From: Gaeumannomyces sp. JS-464
Lineage: Eukaryota > Ascomycota > Sordariomycetes > Magnaporthales > Magnaporthaceae
Assembly (NCBI GenBank): GCA_002197995.1
Contig: NGZR01000001.1
Coordinates: 496,001-560,000, forward strand
DNA: 64,000 bases
Reading direction: 5' to 3'
A program made the position numbers and the translations under genes. Positions 1 to 12,100 of this stretch are shown here, piece by piece (position 1 is the stretch's first letter; each line of letters begins with the position of its first letter). The notes under the pieces are model-generated. The model searched no databases. It saw only the letters and a program-made list of their open reading frames with translations, and was not told the DNA's origin.

Positions 1-78
1 AGGAAAGTACTTACTATTAATAAAAGGCGGGGCGATAAAACGTGGTTAAAAGGATTTGGCTTAAAAGGGGAAACCTAA
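1..78 (+). mobile_element. 3' end of RetroA copy A0 with polypurine tract
   Basis: This stretch matches about 34,800-34,893, the end of the internal region of RetroA copy A2. It ends in the purine-rich AAAAGGGGAAACCTAA just before the LTR, in the position of a plus-strand polypurine primer. The rest of copy A0 lies outside the window to the left. Confidence 0.75.
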
Positions 79-529
79 TGTTACGACCAGCATGCAAGCC
101 TTTAAAATAGCAGGATAAAAGGGGGCTTTAAAGTGGTGCTTTCGCCCCGCTTTAATTACGTGGAAACACGTAAATAAAAAAGAGATTTATGGATTTATAA
201 TAAAGCAACAAATTTAAAAAGGATTTGTAAATTTATAGCAAAGCAATAAATCTAAAAAGGATTTGTGGATTTGTGGTAAAGCTATAAATCTAACCTAATA
301 TAAGGCAAAAAGCAGCGTATATATAAAGGATGGATTTCCTATTATTTTAGGTAGCTTTAACTAAGGCTTCGGCATTAGTTAACCTAAGTTAGCTCCTAAA
401 CATCCCTTAAAGCAAGCAATTAAATTGTCCTTTTAAATTACATGTCCCCCTATCCATTAGTAACAGCGATACTATCCTTACCACCCCCCCGAGGTGCTTT
501 ACTTTAAAAGCAAACCCTTAATTGTAACA
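79..529 (+). repeat. RetroA LTR (3' LTR of copy A0)
   Basis: The LTR starts TGTTACGACCAGCATGC and ends TTAATTGTAACA, so its ends form a short inverted repeat TGTTAC/GTAACA. Related copies lie at 3,753-4,225 (minus), 5,139-5,591, 27,878-28,349, 34,894-35,368 and 35,980-36,384 (minus). About 186-297 holds three tandem units of roughly 38 bp built on GGATTTGTGGATTTGT-like sequence. The base after the LTR end starts inverted RetroA reverse transcriptase sequence rather than a host flank or primer site. Confidence 0.85.
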
Positions 530-3500
530 TTTTTGTACTTAAAAAATAGACAGCTTTTGGATATATATGAATTTAAAAGCCTTTTTACCTTAAAAACCGG
601 TATTAGCACAATTGCTACAAACACTTTTCGTAAATCCAAAGCCGTAAAATATTAGGCTTTGCCGAGCTTATCGCGCAATTCGTTAATAAAAAGCAAAAAA
701 ATAATTTTTAATTATTTCGTTTAACGAGCGGTAATCGATATATATTCGCTTCGTCCCGTTTTTTTTTTATAAAATCTTATATCCTATTAAAAAATTAAAA
801 GGTTTAAAATGTCCATTTCGTAAGTTTTCCTTTAATTGTTTTTTTAACACTTTTTATTACCGAGGATTAAATTAGTATAACTTTTAATACCTAAGTTACG
901 TTTTTAATTTAAGCTTAATTTTAAAATTAAACGGTTTATATTTAAAAAGCACCGTTTTTAGGTTTTTTTAAACAATTTTTCGTATTTATAATATTTTTTT
1001 AAAATATTCGCAAATCGTTTTTTAATATTAATTTAATTATTTTAATCGTTTTCCATTTTGGATAATCGTATATTTATTAATGCTAAATGCGAAAGTGAAT
1101 TGCTAAATTTTGTTATTATTATAACCTTTTTTCGTTGCTTTTTACGTTTACGGTTTAAGGTTTGTAATTAGCGAACCGTTTTAATTACTCGTAACTTTTT
1201 CCATTGGATTTAGCTGGTAATTTAATTTATTTTTAAATTTTTTCCTAAAGTAAAAGATTTTAAAAATAACGTTTTTTTATATTTAATTTATTTAATATAA
1301 TAATAACGTATTCCGGGTGCGTAATATTATTAATTATATTTTTTAGTCGATTTTTTCTTATAAGCGACGGGTATTTTTTCGACCGTTTTTAATTAATACG
1401 GTTAATATTTCCGTTTTATAAGAATTTTATACCGTTTAATTATTTATAGCGATATATAATCGTTTTATATTTCGCAATTAATTATTATTTTAACTTTTTT
1501 TTTTAATATTTCATTCGGAATGTTAATAAATCGTATAATTAAATCCATTTTACTATTGCGAAGGTTTTTATCGGTTTTCCTTTTTTTCCATTTCGTACTT
1601 TTTATTTAAATAGTTTTTTTTAGTTTTTTAATAAAAGGAATAAATACCGTACGTTTGTTTTTTATTCGGGTTAAACGAAATATACGTTTGCGCGATTTTT
1701 TAATGCTACGTTTTCGCTTTTTATACCATATGTTTTTTGCATTTCGCAATTTCGCATTTCTTTTAATCGAGTTTTTAATAATATATAATATTAAATACCG
1801 TTCGCTGGGTTTAAAAACTGTAATAAATTTACCAATTCGAGTTAATTCTTACCGTGGCAATTGAAATGCTAAACGGGGTTTAATTTTAAACTCGTTTTTT
1901 ATTTTTTATAAGAAAAAATCGTATTTAAACTTAAATCGTAAATGGAATTTGCACTTTCCGTAAATACATTTTCCTTAAAAAAATGCAAATATCCCAAGTG
2001 TTTTATATTAACGTTAAAGTGGTTCGCGGGGTTTAACGCAGCTTTTATTAACTCGCTTTTATTATTAAACCGGTAATTAACGTATTTAATTTTTTATTAA
2101 TCGTTAAATTACGATAAAGGTTAACCGTTATTTTCGTCCGTTAAAATAGCGTAATATAACGGTTTATTTGGGTATTTTAAAACCTTAAGGTTTTAAAACC
2201 ATTTCGAAACGTCGAAAGGTGTAAAAACGCGCTTTTTTCCAATTTGCTTAGCTTTTATAAACTATAAGTATAAAGGTTACGCCGTTCGAGCTTTTTGCTT
2301 ATTTTTAAAACTCGGTCGTTTTAAAGTTTTAACCGTTTCGGTTTAGCTTAACGTCGGTATTAAAATCCTTCGGCTTTCGAAAAAGGTGTGTTTAATTTAA
2401 AAGTTTTTTTAAGCTTTTTTTCCTTTCGAACCACTTGTTAAAGTTATTTCCTTTTAAGTTTAATAAAAAGCGGCATCGTTTTTTTCTTTTAAATTTTCGG
2501 GCCCGAAAACGACTTGCTATTTTCCTTCGCTATTATATTTAACCTTAATAGCTTTAAGCATAGCGATATTTCGTAATTTCCAAAAGTATTATTTGGTAAC
2601 CTTTTTATTAAATTAATATATAAGATATAGCTTATTTTAATAATACGTTTAGCTAAACGCTGTTTTAAAGCATAATCCTTTTTATATTAAGCTTTTTTGC
2701 ATTCGTTAAAAGTTCGCTATTTATCGGTTATTATTCCGCTAAAAGCAGTTTGCTTTAATATAGCCGGTTTGGCTGCATTTAAAGCATTTCCCGTTTTTCG
2801 GGTTTTATTTTTGCTTTTTTTTACTGCTTTTATTATTAATAAGCGGCTTTTACATTAAACTTTATTAAGTTTAAATGCGTTTTATAAACCGTAATAGGTT
2901 ATTATTTAGCCTTTTTTTAATTAGCTTTATTACTTTATGCCGCATTTTTGGAATTATATTTTTTTTATTATCGTTCGTACAATTTATCGCTAATGCGAAC
3001 CGCGTTTTAAACGTAATCCGTAAAAAACTTTAAGCAATTTTGCTTTACAAGTTCGTTTTTTACGTTTTCGCGTAATCCGTTATAAAAATACAGTATTAAC
3101 GTAGCGTTATTTTAGCTAAGCTTAATATTAATTCGTTAAAAATCCGTTACGTATTTAATTACGGCTATTCGCTATTTAAAAGCTAGCAAATCATTTTTAG
3201 CGATTCGAGTTTTGTCGATTATTTCGAACATTTTTTAACTTTTTTTTCGAAAGTTTTAAAATTATCGAAAATGATTTTAATAGCTTTTTAGCTATTTTTA
3301 TATTTTTTAAAATAATTGTTTTAAATCGGTTAAAACCATTTTTTCACTTTACCGTTTAACCTAATAGCAGCGTACGCGACTTTTTATTTTTCGCTTACGA
3401 ACTGCTATTTATAAAACTTAAAATAGCTTTTACATTCGGTAAAAAACGTTTTAAATTTGCCGTTTTCCTTTTCGTAAAAGTTCGACAACGAGGATTTATA

Positions 3501-3752
3501 CGTTCGGATTGCGATAAGCGTTTTAAAAAATACCAACTTCGTAGTAAATTGCTTTATTTCGGCCTAACTTTAAGCGATTTCGTTCGTTATAAGTTTAAAA
3601 AAGCTAGCCGTATCGGCGGTTTCGTTAAAGTCGTATTTAACACCGTTAAAAGTAAAAACCGTGGTTTTTTCCTTTTTAAGCTTTTTATTACTGCTTATTA
3701 TAGCTATATTATCCTTTTCTTTTAGCGAAGTATTAAATAAAATTAATTAAAA
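530..3752 (-). pseudogene. RetroA copy A4, inverted 5' part (Gag to start of RT), RIP-degraded
   Basis: Read on the minus strand from 3,752 downward, this is the 5' internal region of a Ty3/gypsy element. Gag occupies roughly 3,750-3,100. A zinc knuckle lies at 2,745-2,786 (CFKCSQTGYIKANC), with the knuckle His replaced by Tyr. Further down, about 600-720 encodes the RT segment FLLFINELRDKLGKA, shared with A1 and A2. The copy is cut inside RT at 530, exactly where the plus-strand LTR 79-529 ends. Many stop codons interrupt it and no functional product is expected. Confidence 0.8.
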
Positions 3753-4225
3753 TGTTACAATTAAAAGTTTGCTTTTAAAGTAAAGCATTTCGAGTGCGGG
3801 AAAGGATAGTATCGCTAAGTAAGTTAATAAAAAAATACGTAACTTAAAAGGTCGATTTAATTGCTTGCTTTAAATGGTGTTTAAAAATTAACTTAAGTTA
3901 ATTAATGTTAAAGCTTTAATTAAAACTATTTAAAACAATAGGAAATTTATTTTTATATACACGTTATTCGTTTTAACAATTTTTTTTAAATTTGTAGCTT
4001 TATTTCGGGATATTATAAATTTATAAATCTAGTTTAAATTTGTCGTTTTGTTTTTAGCTGTTATAAATCCACAAATTTAATTTAAATTTATCGCTTTGGT
4101 TTTAGCTATTACAAATTTATAAATTTGCGTAGGTTACGTGCTTTTACGTGTTTTAATGCTAAGTAAAAGCACTTTTTACAACCCTTTCGTTTTGTTATTT
4201 TAAAAGCTGCGTGCTAGTTGTAATA
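3753..4225 (-). repeat. RetroA LTR (5' LTR of inverted copy A4)
   Basis: Reverse-complement match to the RetroA LTR. On the plus strand it begins TGTTACAATTA and ends GTGCTAGTTGTAATA, the mutated form of the LTR start. Tandem units of about 45 bp are visible near 4,010-4,130. It is the 5' LTR of the inverted piece 530-3,752. Confidence 0.82.
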
Positions 4226-5138
4226 TTAAAGTAGCGTTATTAAAATAAGGGACTTCGATTTGTATTATACGGTAATTCGAATTAGTTGTTAATACGGGTT
4301 AATTTCCGTTATTACTAATATAGCGTTAATAAAAGTAAAATTTAAAATACCTTTTTAATTATATATAAGCTTATTTAAGTAAGTAAATAAAAAAAGGCTG
4401 CAAAAATTAGCTTATTAAGCTATCTTTTTGCTTTTATTTTTATTACTTTAAGCTAGGTTTTATGCTAAAAACGAAGCGTTAAAATTTTTAATTACAATGC
4501 ATTTCGTTATTAAGCGTTAACGTAATAGCACGTTTAAAAAAGGGTTTAAAAGGTTTTTTAAAAGCTTATATACGTTAATAAAAGTGCACCGGAAATAGCG
4601 AGTTAAAAAATATTTCGCGTATTACTTGCCGCTTATCCGCAATTAACCGGAGCTTTAAATTTGTTTATACGTATGTTATTACCCGGGGTTTAATTTAATA
4701 GTCGTGCTAATTATTTACCAAGGTAAATAGTTCGTATAACAAATGGGTGTATAATATAAACTTTTTTTTCCAAACGCTGGGAAACTTTTGTATTAATACC
4801 ACGTCGATTTTCCGGTTTTAACATAATTAAAGCAAAATTACCGCCGTTATTTAATTACGACGAACGTTTGCTTAAACGGCGATTAAAGTTTAATAGTGTT
4901 CGAGGTAAAACCTTAAACGCCGGGTTTTATTTTTATATGCTGTTATCCGGTTAGCTTTTAGCATATGTAAAAATGGCGGTAATGTATTAAAAGGTTTAGT
5001 TTTAAAGTTGTTAGCCGGCGGGTACGCCGGCGCTTTTCGAAGCGTTTTCCGAAGCGTTTTTAAAGCGATTTCGTTTATTTCGGTGCCTTTTTCGGCTTGG
5101 AAAAATCCAGCTTTATAATTGTTAATACTTTGTATTAG
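4226..5138. other. AT-rich interval of unknown origin
   Basis: This 0.9-kb interval lies between a minus-strand RetroA LTR and the 5' LTR of copy A1. It is RIP-like in composition, but I could not match it to RetroA, RetroB or CopiaC internal sequence. It contains a GC-richer patch near 5,018-5,045 with the near-palindromic GCCGGCGGGTACGCCGGC. The minus-strand ORF at 4,890-5,153 has no recognisable domain and runs into the LTR, so I do not call it a gene. Confidence 0.5.
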
Positions 5139-5591
5139 TATTACAATTAGCATGTAAGCTTTTTAAAAAAAAGCGGGAAAAGGCTCCAAGTGGTGTTTTT
5201 GCTTTGCTTACGGAACGAAAGTTACGTAACTAAACGGATTACTTAAAGCAAATTTAAAAAAGGATTTGTAAATTTGTAAAAACTTAAAATAAAACAACGG
5301 GTTTAAAAAAGGATTTATAAATTTATAAAAACTCGAAATAAAAACTACAAATTTAAAAAGTTATTAAAGTAAAAACGGCGTATATATAAAAAATAAGTTT
5401 TTTATTATTTTAAGTAGTTTTTAATTAAAACTTTAGCATTAATTAATTTAAGTTAGCTTTTAAGCACTTTTTAAAGCAAGCAATTAAATTATCTTTTTAA
5501 ATTACGTGTTTTTTCTTTACTAATACCAGCGATATTATCCTTTTCACTTTTTAAAATGCTTTATTTTAAAAGCAAACTTTTAATTATAACA
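5139..5591 (+). repeat. RetroA LTR (5' LTR of copy A1)
   Basis: It begins TATTACAATTAGCATG (mutated TGTTACGACCAGCATG) and ends TAATTATAACA. It has about two tandem units of roughly 48 bp near 5,250-5,360. Internal Gag sequence follows directly. Length is 453 bp, within the family range of 405-475 bp. Confidence 0.83.
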
Positions 5592-5930
5592 TTTTAATTA
5601 ATTTTATTTAATACTTTATTAAAAGAAAAAATAATGCAATTATAACGTGCAGTAATAAAAAGCTTAAAAAGGAAAAACCACCAGTTTTTACCTTTAATGG
5701 TATTAAGTACGATTTTAATAAAACCGTTAATACGGCTAGTTTTTTTAAGCTTATAATAAACGAAATTGTTAAAAGCTAAGCCGAAATAAAATAACTTATT
5801 ACGAAATTAGTATTTTTCGAAACATTTATCGTAATTTAAACGTATAAATTCCCGTTTTCGAATTTTTACAAAAGGAAAACGGTAAATTTAAAACATTTTT
5901 TACTAAATGCAAAAGCTACTTTAAGTTTTA
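5592..5930 (+). pseudogene. RetroA copy A1, Gag leader segment
   Basis: This matches the first internal stretch of copy A2 (28,350-28,690) and the inverted copy at 35,640-35,979. It is interrupted by RetroB after TTTTA and resumes at 14,095 with TTTTACGAATAACAA, which continues the same Gag sequence. Stop codons show it is dead. Confidence 0.75.
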
Positions 5931-6125
5931 TCACGGCCAGTAAGGCTTTAATTGTAAATAAAAAAGTTGGACTGGAAACCCTTATCGTTAAATAAGGCGG
6001 AGGTTTATAAAGTAAATCCCGCATAAAATATTTTAAACCTTTGCAAAGCCAGGCCTTCGGCTTCCAACCTACTCCGAATACCATCTTTTTACTCTTCCAA
6101 TTTTTTACCCTCGATTGCTTTAACA
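5929..6125 (+). repeat. RetroB 5' LTR
   Basis: About 197 bp and nearly identical over its length to 13,893-14,094, except for C/T and G/A transitions and small gaps. Both contain the landmark GCCAGGCCTTCGGCTT. Confidence 0.88.
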
Positions 6126-9100
6126 ATTGGTAGCAACTCCGGAAAACCTAAGCGACCGGCGCGAACGTAATCGCGGAAATTAATTACGTCCCTTCCTTAC
6201 TTTTTTCTCCCGGATTTCGCAGGTTTAAAACGGCGACGATCCTTTTTACTAACGCAAGCTTAAAACGGCGTTAATTTACGTTTAAGCAAGCTTAAACGGC
6301 TTATAACGCTTTACTTTACGCTTCCCCTTTTACCAATTATTTACCCCGCTGTTACAAGCTTAAAGCGGTTTTAGCAATTACCAGTTATTTACCCCGTTAG
6401 CGCAAGCTTAAAACGGCGTCGATAATTACTAGCACTTTCCTTTCCTTTCTTTTCCCGCTTGCGGTAATAAGCTCGCACTATCCGGATCCCTTTTTAAGGC
6501 TGCAAAAGATATCTTTCCGTTTTTCGCGTTAAGTTTTAAGCGGGCGTTAACATTGGATTACCCTACTTTTACCTCGTCCTTTTACTTCCTCGTTATTATA
6601 CCGATCCTCCAACTACAAGCCTTTCGGAACCCGACAAAAACAATCGAGCATGGCAAACACGCCTATACCGGGCACGATGCCCGAATTTTTAATCCTTAAA
6701 AGCGAATTTCCAATACCTTATCGGGCTATTACCCACTATTACATAACGATAATATGCATTTTAAAAAGGCCAAGCGGATTAACATCGGTTTAAAGTAATG
6801 CAACCACCTTTTGGCATTAAACCACTTATTAAATCCTCCGCTGCCGCGCTAGCTTTTAACCCTTTACTTAATAATAATTACAATTTTAAATACGACCTTA
6901 TTCGAAATATTCGCTTTGGTAAATTAGCATCGATTATTTACCACCCGCCCCGTAGGAGCGCGAAATTACGTTTTAAACGGTTACAAAAAAACTTCGTCCT
7001 TTTAATTAGCTTTTTAAATTAGCCCTTTCGACTTGGTTTTAACGGAAAAACTATCCGCCGTATAAGCGACCAAATTAAGCACTAAAGCGACCGTATAAAT
7101 CGTACTTTCGAAATCTTTTAGCGCATGCAAAACCGCCAAACTCGGCGGGACGAGGAATAGCGCAAACGAAACGAGGAATAATAAAATTAAAGCAAACTTT
7201 TAACCCAAATTATAAATAAGCTTAAAAGCATCGAGCATATCGCAAGCGCGCCCGGCGTTTAAAATACGAGCGATATTACGGCTTTAGCGTTTCGCGATTT
7301 AGTTATAACCGTTATGCTACCACGTTAAACCTTAATAAAGCACGACGCCGTTTGGGCGAAATCCGACGTAAATAAACTCGAGCTTATAATGCGCCGGCAT
7401 AGTTGTTACCCGATAATTAAAACCCTTTTTTTAGCGCGCGCGTTACCTTTCTTTACATAACGGTCATTTAAACGCTAAGCTTAAAACACACTTCGAACGG
7501 CCCAATACGGAAGCATTTCGTTTTAAACCTTAGCTGCTATTAGCTAAAAACTTACGTAACATACATTGTTACGGGCGGTAACGGAAACCCGTCGAACCTT
7601 TATTTTTTTTAACGACGATAATAACGAAAGAGCCCTTTTAACCGAAAGTTAAAGAAACTTCCGCCTCGCTCATTAAAAAACCCTCGTCCTTTCCGGGCTA
7701 CTTTTATCGACACCCCTTAGCAGGATTTAACCCGGGGCAAAAGCAACTTTACGTCCTTTTACCGAGAAATGGAAAGGACCGAAATCGAAATGGGACCGGA
7801 CGTTTAAAAGGACGTAAAAAACCGCGTTACCCGTAATTATAGCAATAAAAATTAAACCCACGTATTTACTCGTTTAACGGAAATCGCTTTTTTTTAAACG
7901 AAAAATAATAAAGTTTTAATCCCTATTAAAAAAACCCCGATAATTAGGGTTCCTATTTAATTTTAAGCTAATAATTTTTACAAACGTTTACTTTTTTACC
8001 GAACGGATCGAAACTTTTCGCGAAAACCTAAATACGGTTTAAAACGTCGATTATTAATTACTTAACTTTTTCCAAACCCTTTTTAGCTTACAGCCATTTG
8101 GTAAAGCAGCCAGTTTAATCGTAAAAAACGCGCTATTTTAAAAGTTTAAAGCCTAATAATAGTTTTTATAGCTTTTAAGCGATAATTCGCTTTAAACGCT
8201 AGTAAAGCCATTAAGCTTTTTATTAAAGCGATTTTTACCTTTCGAAACCTGGCTGCAAACGAGTTCGCTTTTACCAATTCGTTTTTAAAATGCTCCGTTT
8301 TGCTAAAAGCATAGGTATTACTTAAAACGGCAACTAGTACGGCATTATAATTTAAATTTGGAACCGGCTTAATTTAAGCATTTAAACGCGGTTAAAAGCT
8401 CCTAAGTTAATAAAAACTCGCGCTAAGTACCTTCGCTACATTAAGGAAAATAATTTAGTGCTAATTGCCGTAACCCGAAAGCATTACCCTAATGCTGTGG
8501 CAAAAAGCACAACTTTCGCAATAAGGGCTATAACGACGACTACAATGGCAAACGCGACAATTACAGCTTTAGCAAATTTGGTAATCGTTATTACGATAAA
8601 TCCCGTAATAACGTCGGGATTATAATCGAAATTACCGCCATTTAAATTCTCGCCGTTACGATTTTCGCCACTACGATTTTCGCCGTAATTTTAACCGTAA
8701 GGATTATTATCGCGATAAGGATCGCGATTATAAATCTCGCGATTATAAACGAAACGATTATAAAAACCGTAATGGTTGTAAGGACGATTATAAAAGGAGT
8801 AGCAATTGTAACCGTCGCGATAAAAATCGCGATTATAAACGCTTAAACTATAAGTAGCGCGACCGAGTTTATAACGTTAAAACGGTAACGCTAGCGCCGG
8901 AAACTCGCCGGTTAATTAAAACGACGATAATAGCGTTTCGAGCGCTGCAAAATCCGTCGACGCGGATAAGCTTTACGTTGTCGAAAAGCGTACGGAGTCG
9001 CACATTTGCAAACGCTATAGCGCTATTACCCTTTTTGTAACTTGCTTTTTGCTTATTTCACTGCTTATTTTAGCGAGCCCGTTTATTAAATTAACGAGAA

Positions 9101-12100
9101 GCCTTTTACTTTTTAGTAATTTATAAAAATAAACGTTATTAAGAAAGCTATTAAGGTTAACCCAAATATAATTGCATTAAGCGGTTACTCTTACGTTAAA
9201 ATAACGATCGCCCGTTTTTTAATAGTTAAAAGACTTAAATTTGTGCTAACTTCGGTTTTAGCCGAAACCTAGTAACTGCCGACTTTTTCCGCCATTACAA
9301 GTATAAGGTTTACGACGTAAACGATTTTAACGCTTAGCTTATCCTTTTTAGATGGAATTCCGAGCGCTTTAAACGTACCATTAAATTCGCATACGTTACT
9401 TTTTACACGCTTAGCTATTACTTAAACGGTTTTCCCGCCGTATTTAAGCAATTAGCTTATATTTGGATCGTTAAGCACTTAGCTACGGGCATAATTTTTA
9501 ACGTCGCCTTTTTTAAACCTCGAAAAGTTTCGATTAATTTTGCGGCTAACCTAATTAACCTTTTTTTAAACCATTTCCACGTCCCGATCGCTATAGTTAA
9601 AAAAGCACTGCAATTGTTCGAGCCGTTAAAATTGCCAGCGCCGTCGTAATCCCGGCGTAGCAAACTATCGCAGTTCCGGTAAAGTATTTCCCGCTCCCTA
9701 AAAAACGCACGTTTTTTATAGAGGGAAACCATCCCGCTGTTTTTAATGCCGTGGTTAACTGCAATACTTAGCATGTATGCTTAATGCATAACGTTATAAA
9801 TTAATTTATGCGATTTACTAAAAACATACGTATAGCTACCATCCGAAAGCATACGAACCAAATTTACCAAATTTTTAATTTTAAAATAGCCTTAAAAGCT
9901 ATTACCGGTGTGATAGCATTAGCCGCCGTTATTATAAACCACTAAGCTAAATATAACGCCGAGTACGGCCTCGAAACCCTTTCGACTTTTTTTTTTCCAA
10001 AGCACCCGTTGCGGGTAAAGCTCCTCGGGATACCGGCTTTAAGCCGATTATCCCCGAGGTAATCCGCATCGCTAGCTCCGGTTAAGGTAAAAAAAAAACA
10101 ATAACGTTAAACGTGCAGTTAAACCGTAATTTTCGCAAACTAAAAGGGTCGATTAAAAAGGTACTACCCGCGAGTAAATGCCGGGACTAAAAAGATTTGG
10201 AAGTTAAATGGGCGTGTTATTTTACGTTACTATTTAATTAAATTTACAATATAATATTAGGAGGAAAAAAGGTTAAAACGCCATAGTGCTAAAAAAGCCT
10301 CCCAAAAAGCCTGGATTTAAACCGAACGTTAACATCCCGCTAAAAAACCTTATGTTTAACCTCCCGAAATCTTTTCCCCGTATCCCGGAAAAAAAAAGCA
10401 ACATCCGTGCTTTTAAAAAAGCACTTTACATTTTAACCAAAAATAAAATCCACGTATATAACGAAACCTAACGGAGTTCGGATTTTTAAAAACATTTGTA
10501 AACGTGTAAACATTTAACGCGATAACCAATCGATATCCTCGAAAACGAACAAATAAAAATCCCTTTCGTTAAAAGATGGCAAAACTAAAGCGCTAAATTA
10601 TTTAACCGACCTTATCCTATTACTCGCAAAAATAAAAACGTTATTAATAAAACACACGATAAATTTAACGAATAAAAACGCTTGGAACCAGTTAACCACG
10701 TTACACCTTTCGCGTTCCTTTGCTTCGTTATATGGCGCATAGTTTACGGTTAACCCAAAAGTCGTATTATCGTTAACTTTCGCTAATTTAACAAAGTTTT
10801 AATTTTAAACGCGTACCCTTTTCCTTTTTAACAGGACGTTATTAACGCATTAAGGGGTAAAAAGTACGCTACCGCTATCGATACTACCGCCTTTTTCTTC
10901 CAGTTCCTTATACACCCTAAGCATTGGGACCAGCTTACGATTTTAAGCTATAAAGGTTTCGAACGTTTACGTATCGCCTTTATAGGTTACCGGAATTTAC
11001 CTGCTTACGTTTAACGCTTTATGGATAACTTGCTTCGTTTTTACAAGCACTTTTGCCGCTGTTTCGTCGACGATATTATCATTTTTTCGGATAACTTCCA
11101 ATTACTAAAAGCATTTAAAAGAGATTTTTGGACTTTTTCAAAGTAAAGGCATCGCGATTTCTTTTAAAAAAAGCTTCGTCGGCTATTCGAACGTTAAGCT
11201 TTTTGGATTTTACGTTAACGCTTTCGAACTTTCGACCACCGAATTTCGCGTGTAAAGCTTTCGCGACCTCGCTTTCCCTAATACTTTAAATTATTAAAAA
11301 CCTATTTCGGCAGCACTAGCTTCCTCCGATTAATAATTCCTTATTACGCTAAAATCGCTAACCTTTCCAAAAACGCAAGGTTTTTTTATTAGCTAAAAGC
11401 CGCAAGCAAGGAAAAATAAAAGGAGGTTAACGTTAGCATTACGCGAAAAGCACTAAATTTACCCCGATTGCTAATAAGTTTAAGTTTTTTAAAGCTTTGC
11501 AAAACCACATTTGCAAGCATATAAAGTTGTACCATTATAACCCGAACCGAACCTTTTACTTTTAAATCGACGGATTTTTTAAGCGAGGCTTTAAAGTTAT
11601 AGTTTTCCAAACTTAACCCGATTACGTTTAAAAGCTAAAAACCGTAATCCCGGCCACCGTTATCCACTTGTTATGTTTTTTAATCGCTGTTTTTAACCTT
11701 TAAGTTAAATTATAACCCGTTCGAGTTAAAGTAGCCTGCCTTATGTGGTTATGCAAAAGGCTCCGTATTTTGCTTTATTTTAATAACTAACCCAAAATCG
11801 TTGTTTTTACAAACCATAACGCCACTTTTGGCATCGTTAACAGGACCTGTTTTAATACCGTTTTAACGGACCGCGCTAATAAACGCCTAATTAACGCGTC
11901 CATTTACTTTAACGCATACCCTTTAAACGTTTACCACGTGTTAAAACGCTTTAACCTTACCTAACGCTTTATCCCGTTTTTTAACCACTATAAGGGATGC
12001 CGAAACACGTGTTAAGCTTAACGAACCCGTTTTAAACTCGCTTTAGGAAAAGGCCCCGACGACCGGCATAACAAGGACGACGTTAAACACGTCCTGCAAG

